Notes: a model not told the origin generated them from the sequence alone. A DNA stretch of 64,000 bases from Clostridium zeae (GCF_017312485.1 NZ_BMBA01000001.1:1068396-1132395); one strand, 5' to 3'. Numbered from the stretch's first letter, positions 27,331 to 36,383 are shown. Numbers and translations are program-made.

Positions 27331-27966
27331 ATGTATTTTAAAGATAAGAGCATTAATGATTTTATAGATGAGTTGAGTTCAAGTAGTCCTGTACCAGGTG
27401 GTGGTGGTGCAGCTGCAGTATCAGCTTCCCTATCAACAGCTTTAAGCAGTATGGTATTTAATCTTACGGTAAATAAAAAGGCCTTTGCTAGTATTAGCGA
27501 AAATGAAAAGGATATAGTATTTGCCGCAATGGATAGCTGCAGGAAAAAGACAGAGGATTTTCTAAGTTTTATAGATAAGGATGGAGAAGCTTTTTCAAGT
27601 TTAATGTCGGCTTATAAATTACCAAAAGATACAGAAGAAAACCTTGAAGTAAGAGAAGGACAAATTCAAGCTGGTCTTCAGAATGCGATGTTAGTTCCAT
27701 TAAACCTTGCAAAAGAATTAGTTGATGTGATGGAACATATTAAAACTGCTGCTATGTATGGAAACACAAATGTAATTTCAGATGCTGGTGTTTCTGCTAT
27801 ACTAGCTTATGCATCAATAGAAAGTTCAATTTTAAATGTAATGGTAAATTTAAAGTTTATACAAAGTGATTCTAATATTCAAATAAAAGAAGATTGCAAT
27901 AATCTATTGAAGAAAGCTGAAGAACTAAAAAAAGTAATAATGACTTTAGTTTATGATAAAATTTAA
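27331..27966 (+). CDS. fchA: FchA-family cyclodeaminase/cyclohydrolase (methenyl-THF cyclohydrolase-like)
   Basis: 211 residues, all-helical FTCD_C family. Members are formimino-THF cyclodeaminases or, in clostridia, methenyltetrahydrofolate cyclohydrolase FchA of the one-carbon pathway. The N-terminal signature FIDELSSSSPVPGGGGAAAV at 9-28 is the folate-binding PxPGGGxxAA motif; helices with SALSSMV-like, DSCRKKTEDFLSFIDKD and AAMYGNTNVISDAGV segments follow. The start has a strong AGGAGG ribosome site. It stands alone between glycosyltransferase operons, not beside other folate genes, and ends in a bidirectional terminator. Confidence 0.85.
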   Translation: MYFKDKSINDFIDELSSSSPVPGGGGAAAVSASLSTALSSMVFNLTVNKKAFASISENEKDIVFAAMDSCRKKTEDFLSFIDKDGEAFSSLMSAYKLPKDTEENLEVREGQIQAGLQNAMLVPLNLAKELVDVMEHIKTAAMYGNTNVISDAGVSAILAYASIESSILNVMVNLKFIQSDSNIQIKEDCNNLLKKAEELKKVIMTLVYDKI

Positions 27967-28017
27967 TATATTAATGTAAAAATATGCTGTTGTATAGTGT
28001 ATTAAAGCCCTAAATAT

Positions 28018-28075
28018 TACGAAAGCCATGTATAAATGGAGAGCTAATTTCTCTATTATGCATGGCTTTATTCGT
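28018..28075. terminator. Bidirectional terminator between fchA-like gene and tagA-like gene
   Basis: AAAGCCATG(T)ATAA and TTAT(G)CATGGCTTT form a long stem with further GAGAG/TTCTCT pairing inside. It stands between convergent genes. Confidence 0.75.
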
Positions 28076-28128
28076 ATTAAATTAAGATTATCTTTAATTT
28101 CAACATGGTGCTTTAACACCTCTCATAA

Positions 28129-28866
28129 TTACTTGCTTTCAGCCTTTTTAAATAGACCTATCCTATTTAGGAAAACAATAAATATAAATTTAGGGATTTT
28201 CCCCAATCTTTTTATTCTAAAAGGCTCCTTCCAAACTCTATATAGCCATTCAAGCCCTAATTTTAGCATTATTTTCGGAGCTCTATTTAATTTTCCAGCA
28301 AAAATATCAAAGCTTCCTCCAACTGGCATATATATGCTGCACGGTAATTGTTCCATATTTTCAATAATAAAGTTTTCTTGTTTTGGTGATCCCAGTGCCA
28401 CAAATAACATGTCAGCTTTAGAAACTTTTATATCTTCAACAATTTCATTCATTTCATCATCTTTAAAATATCCATTCCTACATCCACATATATCAATATT
28501 TTTATATTTGCTAATGATATTGCTTTTACATCTCTGAATTACATCCTCTGAAGCTCCTAATAGGTAAACCTTATATCCTTTTTCATTTGACAACCTTAAA
28601 AGTTCATCCATTACCTCAATCCCTGCAATCTTTTCTCGAACTGGTTGTCCAGCAATTTTAGCTGAAACAACCGTTCCAACACCATCAGGAATTATTATAA
28701 AATCATCACTGTTAAATCTATCAAAAAGATTTTTATTATTCATACCGTTAAGCAAAACTTCTGGATTACCTGATATTATGCATATCTTTTTCTTAGTAAA
28801 AACCAATTCTATTAATTTACTCTTACTTTGATTAAAAATCTTATAGCCAAGTATATTACTGAACAC
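28129..28866 (-). CDS. WecG/TagA/CpsF-family glycosyltransferase
   Basis: 245 residues of GT26. TagA-type enzymes add N-acetylmannosamine to undecaprenyl-PP-GlcNAc in wall teichoic acid; WecG and CpsF members build other lipid-linked glycans. Landmarks are IIPDGVGTVVSAKIAGQPV, EKIAGIEVMDELLRLS, YKVYLLGASEDVI, DMLFVALGSPKQENFI and the C-terminal GGSFDIFAGKLNRAPKIM followed by GLEWLYRVWKEPFRIKR. The likely start is the GTG at 28866, right after the stop of the preceding GT4 gene and eight bases from GGAGAG; longer upstream extensions overlap that gene. It is the last gene of the polysaccharide locus. Confidence 0.9.
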   Translation of the reverse strand: MFSNILGYKIFNQSKSKLIELVFTKKKICIISGNPEVLLNGMNNKNLFDRFNSDDFIIIPDGVGTVVSAKIAGQPVREKIAGIEVMDELLRLSNEKGYKVYLLGASEDVIQRCKSNIISKYKNIDICGCRNGYFKDDEMNEIVEDIKVSKADMLFVALGSPKQENFIIENMEQLPCSIYMPVGGSFDIFAGKLNRAPKIMLKLGLEWLYRVWKEPFRIKRLGKIPKFIFIVFLNRIGLFKKAESK

Positions 28867-28867
28867 T

Positions 28868-29998
28868 TTATCTACTCTCCATTGTTTTATCATAGACTTT
28901 AAGTACATCTTTAACAAATAAATCTACTGTAAAGTTCTTCTTATAATAATTATAGCCACTTTTCCCAACATTAATAAGTACATCTTTATTATCTAATATA
29001 TATTTAAGCTTTTCATATAGCTGCTCTACACTTTCAGGATCTACTATAAAACCATTGTTTCCATCCTCTATCATATCAGTAAGTGCACCAACTCTTGTAC
29101 ATAGTATGGGTTTAGCTAAAGTCATTGCTTCTAATACTGCATAAGGCATACCTTCTTTTACTGAAGGAAGTACAAACAAATCCATGCAGTTTATTAAATC
29201 ATAGTTATCTTTTCTAAAACCTAAAAACTTTATGTTGTTATACCCTTCTGCCTTTTTCATCATTTCTTCTTTAGTCTTTCCATCTCCAATTAGAAGACAA
29301 GAAAATTTATACCCTTCATTTGTTAACTTAATCAAAGCATCTATAAAATATCGATGCCCTTTAGTTTCATAAAAATTAGCAGCAACTCCTAATACAAAAT
29401 CATTTTCTACTTGAAGCTGTTGTTTCAAAACATCACAGCTTTTAAGAGATTTTCTATCAACTTCATTTACTGCATTAGGTATATAATAAATATTTTTCTT
29501 ACGTCCCAATTTATAATCAATTGCACACTGATAGTCCTTCTTCGAAACTGCTATCAATCTATTTCCAAATAATGCACCTATCTTTTCAATAGCTATATAT
29601 ATTTTTCTTTTTGAGCTACTCATAGGTTCATTAAATACAAAACCATGAGCAGTATAAGTTACAATTTTTACTCCTGCAAGTCTTGCAGCAATCCTACCAA
29701 CCAAACCAGCTTTTGAACTATGACAATGTACGATATCAAACTTTTCTTTTCTAAACATCTTTATAAAGCTTATTATTGCTTTTAAATCGTAAACTAAAGA
29801 TATTTCTCTTTTCAAATTTGCTACTCTCTTAAAATCTATATTTAGTTTCTGTAGTTGCAGTTCTAGACCTGATCCTTGCCCTGCATATACCTTAACCTCA
29901 TTGCCCAACTTCTTTAATTCCTCACTTAAGATCAAAAGATGTTTTTGAGCTCCGCCCATTTCTGCCTGAGTGATTATTTGAGCTACTTTATATGACAT
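28868..29998 (-). CDS. Glycosyltransferase family 4
   Basis: 376 residues, GT-B fold. N-terminal AQIITQAEMGGAQKHLLILSE and the DIVHCHSSKAGLVGRIAARL acceptor-side loop; C-terminal IPNAVNEVD, LGVAANFYETKGHRYFIDAL and KEGMPYAVLEAMTLAKPI with the E-x7-E motif. This arrangement is typical of EPS/capsule glycosyltransferases acting on lipid-linked intermediates at the inner membrane face. Its stop lies one base before the GTG of the tagA-like gene, so the two are coupled. It follows the polymerase gene by 12 bases. Confidence 0.88.
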   Translation of the reverse strand: MSYKVAQIITQAEMGGAQKHLLILSEELKKLGNEVKVYAGQGSGLELQLQKLNIDFKRVANLKREISLVYDLKAIISFIKMFRKEKFDIVHCHSSKAGLVGRIAARLAGVKIVTYTAHGFVFNEPMSSSKRKIYIAIEKIGALFGNRLIAVSKKDYQCAIDYKLGRKKNIYYIPNAVNEVDRKSLKSCDVLKQQLQVENDFVLGVAANFYETKGHRYFIDALIKLTNEGYKFSCLLIGDGKTKEEMMKKAEGYNNIKFLGFRKDNYDLINCMDLFVLPSVKEGMPYAVLEAMTLAKPILCTRVGALTDMIEDGNNGFIVDPESVEQLYEKLKYILDNKDVLINVGKSGYNYYKKNFTVDLFVKDVLKVYDKTMESR

Positions 29999-30010
29999 TT
30001 TCTCACGCTC

Positions 30011-31234
30011 CTAAAAAGTACTTTTTTTCTTCCTATAGGAAAAAAGTATTGCGACAATTATCCAAAAATATGTTGCTACCTTTGGTACAAATAGAATGTT
30101 ATCAAAGCAATTCATAACTAGAAAAGGTATCAGCCCAACAACAAAACCTTCTATAAAGAATGAGTTTAGTGATTCACCTTTGTTTTTTATAAAATAAAAG
30201 GCTTCTCTTAAAATTAATAGAAGAATTACAATAAAGCTTAACTCTCCAATAACTCCAAGTTCACTTCCAACCTTTAAATATGAATTATGACTTGGAAAAA
30301 CATCTACACCTTCTTCTTTAAACTGAGGGTACATTTTTACATACTTAGGATAATTAGTTATAAAGTTACCATTACCTACTCCACCTATAGGATGATCTTT
30401 TATCATTTTAGCGGCTACATTCCATATCTTTATTCTTGAATCGTTTTGTGTTTTGTCAGTAATTTGTTTTATTCTACTTAGAGCACTCGGCATAGTAAAT
30501 AAAACTGCACCAATAGGTACTATTAATATCAATATTCTTTTTCCAAAAATAAATATTAATAATATTATTCCTACACCAAGACCTATCAATGCACTCCTTG
30601 ACATCGACATAACTATATTAGAAAAACATAAAACAGTTGTAATTATTATAGATATTTTTAATGTAATGTTTTTTTGTTTTACTCTCATCAAAGATACTAA
30701 AGGAAACAACATAAGCACCTGAAAGGCTCCTAAGGTATTTGGATTATCTAAAGTTGCCTGTATTCTTGGTCTTGCAGATGAATATATATGCATTTCTGCT
30801 CCAATTCCAGTAAAGTATTGTATTATTCCTAAAATCGAAACAATAAAAGTAGTAAAGATAAGTGTAAAGATAACTCTTTCTTTTTCTCTTTCATCAAAAC
30901 ACTGGCTCACCAAATACATTGTTACAATATAAGTAAAGAATCTAATACTCTCCTTTATTGCAAGAGATTTGTCAGTAGCATAAAGTGCAGATAAAACCAT
31001 TATTCCTAGGAATATTATTAATGCTATATAAATTTTGTTTGTTATGAACTCCATAATATTCTGCTTTATTTTATATACCTTTTTTGTTTTTATTATTTGA
31101 AATACGTATAAAACAACTGCTAAAAACAATACTATTTGTGATAGATTACTATAATTCTTCCCGTTTATTTCTGAAGGAATCAATGGAATTAAAAATATAT
31201 AAATACAGAACAAAATATTTGCAAAGTCTTTCAT
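30011..31234 (-). CDS. O-antigen ligase/polymerase family membrane protein (Wzy_C)
   Basis: 407 residues with about ten to twelve hydrophobic helices. The large extracytoplasmic loop in the second half carries HPIGGVGNGNF and FPSHNSYLKVGSELGVIGELSF, which matches the O-antigen ligase (Wzy_C) motif with a conserved His-Asn. In a Gram-positive locus such a protein is best read as the polysaccharide repeat-unit polymerase or a ligase joining glycan to an acceptor. The start has an AGGGGG ribosome site. Confidence 0.86.
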   Translation of the reverse strand: MKDFANILFCIYIFLIPLIPSEINGKNYSNLSQIVLFLAVVLYVFQIIKTKKVYKIKQNIMEFITNKIYIALIIFLGIMVLSALYATDKSLAIKESIRFFTYIVTMYLVSQCFDEREKERVIFTLIFTTFIVSILGIIQYFTGIGAEMHIYSSARPRIQATLDNPNTLGAFQVLMLFPLVSLMRVKQKNITLKISIIITTVLCFSNIVMSMSRSALIGLGVGIILLIFIFGKRILILIVPIGAVLFTMPSALSRIKQITDKTQNDSRIKIWNVAAKMIKDHPIGGVGNGNFITNYPKYVKMYPQFKEEGVDVFPSHNSYLKVGSELGVIGELSFIVILLLILREAFYFIKNKGESLNSFFIEGFVVGLIPFLVMNCFDNILFVPKVATYFWIIVAILFSYRKKKSTF

Positions 31235-31287
31235 TGTAGTATTTCCCCCTATAATAATAGGAGACTAAAGAGCCTCCTATTTGGTAA

Positions 31288-32682
31288 TTAGTCTTCGATT
31301 TTATCTATAGTTATTTCAGCATTAGTAGTCTTTATCAGCTTTGTCAAAGGCAGATCATCCTTTAAGCCTTCTGAACTTTCTTTCATAAACATTATTTTTA
31401 TAGTCTGTAAGATTAGTTTTAAATCAAGAAGTATAGAGTAATTCTTGATATATAATATATCATATCTTGCCTTATCTTCTGGAGTAGTTGAATACTTACC
31501 TAGCACTTGAGCAAGTCCTGTAAGCCCTGCTTTCACAATGGTTCTATATTTATAATCTGGTATTTCATCTTTAAACTGTTCTACGAAAAATGGTCTTTCT
31601 GGTCTAGGCCCAACTACACTCATATCTCCTAAAAGTATATTAAAGAATTGTGGCAGCTCATCAAGCCTTGTAGCTCTTAAAATTCTTCCAAGCTTAGTTA
31701 TTCTAGGATCGGACTCTCCAGCAAGCACTGGTCCAGTAAGTTTCTCAGCATTCATTACCATAGTCCTAAACTTTAGCACAAAAAAACTTTTTTCATCTAT
31801 AGTAACTCTTTCTTGCTTGTAGAATATTGTTCCTCCATCAGATAACTTTATTGCTGCTATTACAATAAGCATAATAGGGCTAGAAAGTATTATTCCCACT
31901 AAAGATACAATTATATCCAGTAAGCGCTTAAAGAATCTTGCCTCTAAGGTTAATCCTAATTTTTGAACTTTAAACATCGGGATATCATCAGCTCTGTTTA
32001 ACTTTGAATTAAGTATTGCAATCTCGTATATATCAGGAATTATATATATACTTTTTCTACTTGCAAGACAACTGTCTACTATTTTCTTTTTAACATTTAG
32101 TTCTACATCATTACATATAAAAACTACATCTACATTATCTAGATAGTTGTCAATATTTTTACTTTTACTACCACATATATACTTTATTTTATATAAATCT
32201 CTTTGCTTTAATAATATCTTCTTAGTTAAATATTCCAGCGAACTTTCTCCTATAACTAAACACTCTTTTACACCATGAAAAGATCTGTTTATCTTCCACA
32301 CAACAGTTCTCCAAATAGATAAAATCACAAATTGTACAATAGTGCTTATAACAAGAACCATTCTTGGATACGCAAAACCACGTGCAAAAAAGGTTATTCC
32401 TGCTGTTGTTATAAATAACGCGGCAACTGTTAAACCTATTGAATATATAGTTTCTGTAACACTCTTCTTAAGTAAATCACCAAGCCCAAACACATACATA
32501 TATATTAAATAAGCTATAACTATAAAAGGTATTATGTTAATAAATGGATTAAAGTTGTAATCTGGTGGGGTTGACTTAAACTGTATTAAAAAAGACAGAT
32601 ACACCGAAAAAACAACTAAAACTGCATCTATAAAATAAGTACCAAATTTAAAAAACTCTGTAACTATATTGTTCCTCTTCAT
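31288..32682 (-). CDS. Priming sugar transferase (polyprenyl glycosylphosphotransferase, CpsE/WbaP type)
   Basis: 464 residues. About five N-terminal membrane helices and a nucleotide-binding-like CoA-type domain (about 145-220) precede the bacterial sugar transferase domain (from about 255). That domain has FKRLLDIIVSLVGIILSSP, IFYKQERVT, FVLKFRTMVMNAE, TRLDELPQFFNILLGDMSVV-like and VGPRPERPFF motifs, then KAGLTGLAQV. It transfers a sugar-1-phosphate to undecaprenyl phosphate, starting repeat-unit synthesis. It begins the biosynthetic half of the locus and is separated from cpsB by a terminator and two repeats, so it probably has its own promoter or depends on read-through. Confidence 0.92.
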   Translation of the reverse strand: MKRNNIVTEFFKFGTYFIDAVLVVFSVYLSFLIQFKSTPPDYNFNPFINIIPFIVIAYLIYMYVFGLGDLLKKSVTETIYSIGLTVAALFITTAGITFFARGFAYPRMVLVISTIVQFVILSIWRTVVWKINRSFHGVKECLVIGESSLEYLTKKILLKQRDLYKIKYICGSKSKNIDNYLDNVDVVFICNDVELNVKKKIVDSCLASRKSIYIIPDIYEIAILNSKLNRADDIPMFKVQKLGLTLEARFFKRLLDIIVSLVGIILSSPIMLIVIAAIKLSDGGTIFYKQERVTIDEKSFFVLKFRTMVMNAEKLTGPVLAGESDPRITKLGRILRATRLDELPQFFNILLGDMSVVGPRPERPFFVEQFKDEIPDYKYRTIVKAGLTGLAQVLGKYSTTPEDKARYDILYIKNYSILLDLKLILQTIKIMFMKESSEGLKDDLPLTKLIKTTNAEITIDKIED

Positions 32683-32799
32683 AAGTCACCTCTAAAACTT
32701 TTAAACTCTTAATAATTTTACACTCAATATATTTTAAAGTCAAATTATATATATATTAATAAAAGAATCAATGAAACGACTTTCTTAAATAATTTATTT

Positions 32800-32848
32800 G
32801 CGCATCTGCCTTTCCGAATGCATATGAGGAACATTTAGCAGGCAAACG
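32800..32848 (-). repeat. Copy of the GCGCATCTGCC structured repeat
   Basis: GCGCATCTGCCTTTCC, GAATGCATATGA and GGAA...GCAGGC are as in the copies at 40792 and 54014. The adjoining hairpin is degenerate here (AATGAAACGACTTTCTTAAATAATT). Confidence 0.8.
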
Positions 32849-32900
32849 AGTTTAATTTTTTCTGTACTTCCTAAAAAGCTATGCTAAACACTTAAAACCT

Positions 32901-32950
32901 CTAGGTTTAGATGTCATAAAATTCTTATACTTTTCTTTACAGCAAAAAAA
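32901..32950 (-). repeat. Copy of the terminator-abutting repeat
   Basis: On the minus strand it begins at the cpsB terminator T-tract: TTTTTTTGCTGTAAAGAAAA, then GTATAAGAATTTT and AAACCTAG. Compare 47042-47087, 54198-54246 and 60172-60220. Confidence 0.65.
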
Positions 32951-32978
32951 GAAGCAATTAGATATACTAATCACTTCT
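32951..32978 (-). terminator. Terminator of the cpsCDB regulatory module
   Basis: GAAG(C)AATTAG and CTAAT(CA)CTTC pair; on the minus strand TTTTTTT follows. It overlaps the cpsB stop codon and separates the regulatory genes from the biosynthetic genes. Confidence 0.75.
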
Positions 32979-33741
32979 TACTAAATAACCTAGAAAATAA
33001 ACTTGCTTTCTTTAATTCTCTTACCGACAACGGAGAAACATCTTCCCCGTTCAATATATTAATTTCATTTTCTTTAATCCACTTATGTAATTCAGGGTTA
33101 AGTTCTTTTATATTAGAAAAGGCTTTTTTAATAAAAGTGTTTCTTCTCTCATTGTTATGTCCATCGCTTCCAACCATATGCACTAAATTTCTCTTAACTA
33201 GTTGTTCCGCAGCTTCCTTTATTGTATTTCCATAAGCACCAGTTAAGCTTCCAGCATTAATCTGTGCAAGATTTCCTTGCTCAACAAGATTTTTTAATAT
33301 TTCTGGATTATTTGAAATTTTAAAATTTCGTTCTGGGTGAGCTAATATAGGAGTAACACCTTTTAGCCTCAGCTCATAAAATACATCTTCAGTATATAGC
33401 GGAAATTCTCTCATAGGAAGCTCTATAAGCATATATTTTCTATCATTGAGACACCAGATCAAACCATTGTTATAAAGTTCCAAAAGATTAGGAGTTATAT
33501 AAACCTCTAACCCTTTAATAACATTAATCCCCATATCTTGACCTATTTCCTTAACCTTTAAAAAGGTACTATCATAAATATCTTTTTGTTGCTCGAATTC
33601 ACCAGGTATATAGTGTGAAGTGGCGCAAATATGTGTTGCGCCCTCCAGGGCAGAATTCTTAAGCATATCTTTTGTTATATCAAAAGACTGTGATCCATCA
33701 TCTACATTAGGTATTATATGGCTATGAAAATCAATCATCAT
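32971..33741 (-). CDS. cpsB: CpsB/CapC-type PHP-domain tyrosine-protein phosphatase
   Basis: 256 residues, PHP-type metal-dependent phosphatase that dephosphorylates the CpsD/CapB tyrosine kinase. Metal ligands are visible in DFHSHIIPNVDDG (H6, H8), ATSHYIPG, LAHPERN and GSDGHNNERR. The start is just after the cpsD stop with a GGTGATATGATG context. In streptococci the CpsBCD phosphoregulatory system tunes capsule length and export; the same set is here in the order CpsC, CpsD, CpsB. Confidence 0.93.
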   Translation of the reverse strand: MMIDFHSHIIPNVDDGSQSFDITKDMLKNSALEGATHICATSHYIPGEFEQQKDIYDSTFLKVKEIGQDMGINVIKGLEVYITPNLLELYNNGLIWCLNDRKYMLIELPMREFPLYTEDVFYELRLKGVTPILAHPERNFKISNNPEILKNLVEQGNLAQINAGSLTGAYGNTIKEAAEQLVKRNLVHMVGSDGHNNERRNTFIKKAFSNIKELNPELHKWIKENEINILNGEDVSPLSVRELKKASLFSRLFSKK

Positions 33742-33746
33742 ATCAC

Positions 33747-34427
33747 CTACTCTTTTTCATAATAACCATAATACTTACTATAGTAGTACTCGTTTGCTTT
33801 AGTTGGAACCATGTTTAATACTACACCAACCAGCTTCCCGCCTACCTTGTCCAACATTTCTTTAGATTTTGCAATTGCTTTCTTTTCCGTCTTTCCATAA
33901 GAAGCTACAAGTAATGTTCCGTCAGCATTAACAGAAAGTATCTGAGCATCAGTAACTGCTAAAACTGGAGGTGCATCTATTAGAACTATATCAAATATTT
34001 CCTTAAATTCATTAAGATATTTAGTCATTGATTTGCTACCTAAAAGTTCCGATGGGTTAGGTGGCAAAGTACCACATGTTAGTATATAAAGATTCTTTAT
34101 CTCTGTTGCTTTTAAACATTCTTCAATTTTGTTTTCACCTATTATTATATTTGCTAATCCCTTTGAATTTGGAATACCAAATTTCTTATGAATAGTAGGT
34201 CTTCTAAAATCGCAGTCTATAAGTAATACCTTTTTACCTGCTTGAGCCATTGAAGTAGCTAAATTTGATATAACAGTACTCTTACCTTCTGAAGGGCTTG
34301 ATGAAGTTACTACAATTACACGCATTTCTTCGTCAAGCGAAGAGTATTGTATATTTGTTCTTAGAGTTCTAAAGGCCTCAGCCCCTCTAGATTTATTATT
34401 AACTAAAGAAATTAAATTCTTATCCAT
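33747..34427 (-). CDS. cpsD: CpsD/CapB-type BY-kinase (autophosphorylating tyrosine kinase)
   Basis: 226 residues, bacterial tyrosine kinase catalytic subunit. Walker A SSSPSEGKST is at 42-51, Walker A' LLIDCDFRR at 68-76 and Walker B IVLIDAPP at 147-154. The last 15 residues hold seven tyrosines (NEYYYSKYYGYYEKE), the autophosphorylation cluster. It is activated by the cytoplasmic tail of the neighbouring CpsC and reversed by CpsB. It follows cpsC with a 12-base gap and has its own GGAGG ribosome site. Confidence 0.94.
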   Translation of the reverse strand: MDKNLISLVNNKSRGAEAFRTLRTNIQYSSLDEEMRVIVVTSSSPSEGKSTVISNLATSMAQAGKKVLLIDCDFRRPTIHKKFGIPNSKGLANIIIGENKIEECLKATEIKNLYILTCGTLPPNPSELLGSKSMTKYLNEFKEIFDIVLIDAPPVLAVTDAQILSVNADGTLLVASYGKTEKKAIAKSKEMLDKVGGKLVGVVLNMVPTKANEYYYSKYYGYYEKE

Positions 34428-34439
34428 TGGCTTCCTCCT

Positions 34440-35105
34440 TTATTCTTCAATTGTAGGAATTACACCTATTACAGGAACCCCAAGTAATCTTGTCAATTCT
34501 TCTTCATCCTTAACTGTATTGTCAAGATATTCGATTAGGAAAACAATACCTATTGACAACATAAGACCAACAAACAATGCTACTGCAATATTTAAAAGTG
34601 GTCTTGGACTGTCTGGACTTGTTGGTTCTACCGCATCATCAACTAACTTAATATTGTCTTGATTGTAAATTTCAATAGATTCCTTTTTTAAGGATTTAGC
34701 AATCTGATTTGCAATCTTTGCAACTTGCCCCTTATCCTTTGATTTTACTGTAATAGTTAAAAATTCAGTATCACCTTTAGGTGCAACAGAAATCATCTTA
34801 ATTAACTGGTCTGCATTCATATCTAAATTCAATTCATTTATTACATCATTAGCAACTGTTTTAGTCTGAACAAAGATACTATATGTCTTAACCATCTTTT
34901 GATACATCATCACATCGTTATAGTTTTCCTTTGTAGCAGAGTCACTCTTTTGATTTTGTCCAATCAGTACAGATATATCAGCTTTATAAACTGGTTTTAT
35001 CACAAAGTAGCTCACTACTGCACTTATCAAAGTACAACTTAAAGTTATTAAAATAACTAATAATAATCTTTTTCTTACAATGTTAAAGTATTCTTTTAAT
35101 TCCAT
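34440..35105 (-). CDS. cpsC: CpsC/CapA-type Wzz chain-length and kinase-activator protein
   Basis: 221 residues with two transmembrane helices (about 16-38 and 170-190) around an extracellular Wzz domain. PTSPDSPRPLLNIAVAL is the proline-rich motif at the second helix; the cytoplasmic tail ends in DEEELTRLLGVPVIGVIPTIEE, the kinase-activating segment. It works with CpsD to control polymer length. It starts three bases after the TPR gene stop. Confidence 0.92.
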   Translation of the reverse strand: MELKEYFNIVRKRLLLVILITLSCTLISAVVSYFVIKPVYKADISVLIGQNQKSDSATKENYNDVMMYQKMVKTYSIFVQTKTVANDVINELNLDMNADQLIKMISVAPKGDTEFLTITVKSKDKGQVAKIANQIAKSLKKESIEIYNQDNIKLVDDAVEPTSPDSPRPLLNIAVALFVGLMLSIGIVFLIEYLDNTVKDEEELTRLLGVPVIGVIPTIEE

Positions 35106-35108
35106 TAA

Positions 35109-36218
35109 TTATCCCCCTATTATTTTATTTAGCTGTTTAACAATTTCGTCATTTGGCTCAAGTTTGTTAGCTATATCTAAGTGGATCTTTGCATCATCCA
35201 TTTTTCCGATATTGTAATAGCACATTACTAGATTGGTACATATCTCAACATCTTTAGTTGCTTCAAAAGCTTTTCTAAAATACATTATTGCATTTTCAAA
35301 ATCTCCCATAGCAGCATAATTTATTCCCAATTCATTTACGGTCTCTACAATAGAACTGTCTATTTCTAAACTCTCATTTAAATAATATATTGCTTTTTCG
35401 TAATTATCAAGCTTTCTATATGATAAACCAATATAATAATATATAAGTGGATTATCTTCAAATTTGTCTAATAAAGGCAGAAGTTTTTTTATAGCTTCTA
35501 AAGGATTAACATCAATTTCTTCTTTTCCTTTCTCATATGCAACAATATCAGAAACTTCTAAGAAAAGTTGTTCAATCTCAGCTGTTTTTTCTCCACCAAG
35601 CCTTATGTATTCGTTAAGTGACATTAAGACCTTTGAATACTCTCCCTCATCTTTTAAAGTCAACGCCTCATACATATAAGGTAAAGCACTCTTAGGATAA
35701 GCTTTTTTGTAATTTTCTATATCTTCGAGATGTAAATTTTTAAAATCTCTATTATTTTCTCTTATGGTACTTCCTACTACTAATAACTTTTCAAAGATTT
35801 CCTCTTCCCCGTATGACCTACATAGTCCTCTTAAAAGCACATAACTATCATTATAATTTCCTTGTTTAACTTTTGAAGCAACTATTCCTTTAATAGCTTC
35901 TTTTGAGTTGCTTATTGAGTCCAAGATATTCTTATAATCTTCATTATAAGAAAATTTCTCATCTGCACCTATTGCATAAAACATACCTTCAATAAATTCA
36001 TATAATGGTATATCCTTAAGTTCTTGATTTTGTTTTACTTTTTCCGCTAAAAATTCCATACTTACTGGAATAAATAACTCATTATTTTTTAACTTTATTT
36101 CTTTATCACTTATCTTTTTTAAAAAAGCCTCAACATTTTTTATTTCTAAAAATAATAGTTTAGATAGCTTATCCTTAAAAAGTGAATTATAGTCCAATAC
36201 ATTCACCCCATTGTTCAA
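35109..36218 (-). CDS. TPR-repeat protein heading the polysaccharide regulatory operon
   Basis: 369 residues, no signal peptide, no membrane helix. The N-terminal half is helical without clear motif; the C-terminal part carries about three to four tetratricopeptide repeats (IYYYIGLSYRKLDNYEKAIYYL, ETVNELGINYAAMGDFENAIMY and CTNLVMCYYNIGKMDDAKIHL regions at about 259-355). TPRs mediate protein contacts, so a scaffold for the CpsC-CpsD-CpsB complex is possible but unproven. It overlaps the cpsC ribosome site region (3-base gap) and is surely cotranscribed with it. Confidence 0.75.
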   Translation of the reverse strand: MNNGVNVLDYNSLFKDKLSKLLFLEIKNVEAFLKKISDKEIKLKNNELFIPVSMEFLAEKVKQNQELKDIPLYEFIEGMFYAIGADEKFSYNEDYKNILDSISNSKEAIKGIVASKVKQGNYNDSYVLLRGLCRSYGEEEIFEKLLVVGSTIRENNRDFKNLHLEDIENYKKAYPKSALPYMYEALTLKDEGEYSKVLMSLNEYIRLGGEKTAEIEQLFLEVSDIVAYEKGKEEIDVNPLEAIKKLLPLLDKFEDNPLIYYYIGLSYRKLDNYEKAIYYLNESLEIDSSIVETVNELGINYAAMGDFENAIMYFRKAFEATKDVEICTNLVMCYYNIGKMDDAKIHLDIANKLEPNDEIVKQLNKIIGG

Positions 36219-36290
36219 TTCTTTCTATAATATTGTAAAATAATTAATTATATTCTTAATGTGTCTATAACGTAACAAAATATATTATAT

Positions 36291-36383
36291 ATAGCTATAC
36301 CACTTCATTTTAGAATCTATATTTTCAAAACTCCTCTCATAAACCAGAGGAGTTTTGAAAATAGTTTGCAACTTGAAGTGGTA
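36291..36383 (+). repeat. Copy of the 97-bp palindromic repeat upstream of the polysaccharide operon
   Basis: TAGCTATACCACTTCATTTTAGAAT starts the element, ACTCCTCTCAT...AGAGGAGTTTTGAAAATAG makes the centre and CTTGAAGTGGTAT ends it. The inner stem (AAAACTCCTCT/AGAGGAGTTTT) is perfect and could also stop transcription from pgm. Confidence 0.85.

Noticed and set aside
28028-28537. 169-codon plus-strand frame opposite the tagA-like gene
   Set aside because: It is antisense to a well-supported gene, starts inside a terminator hairpin, and has low-complexity composition.
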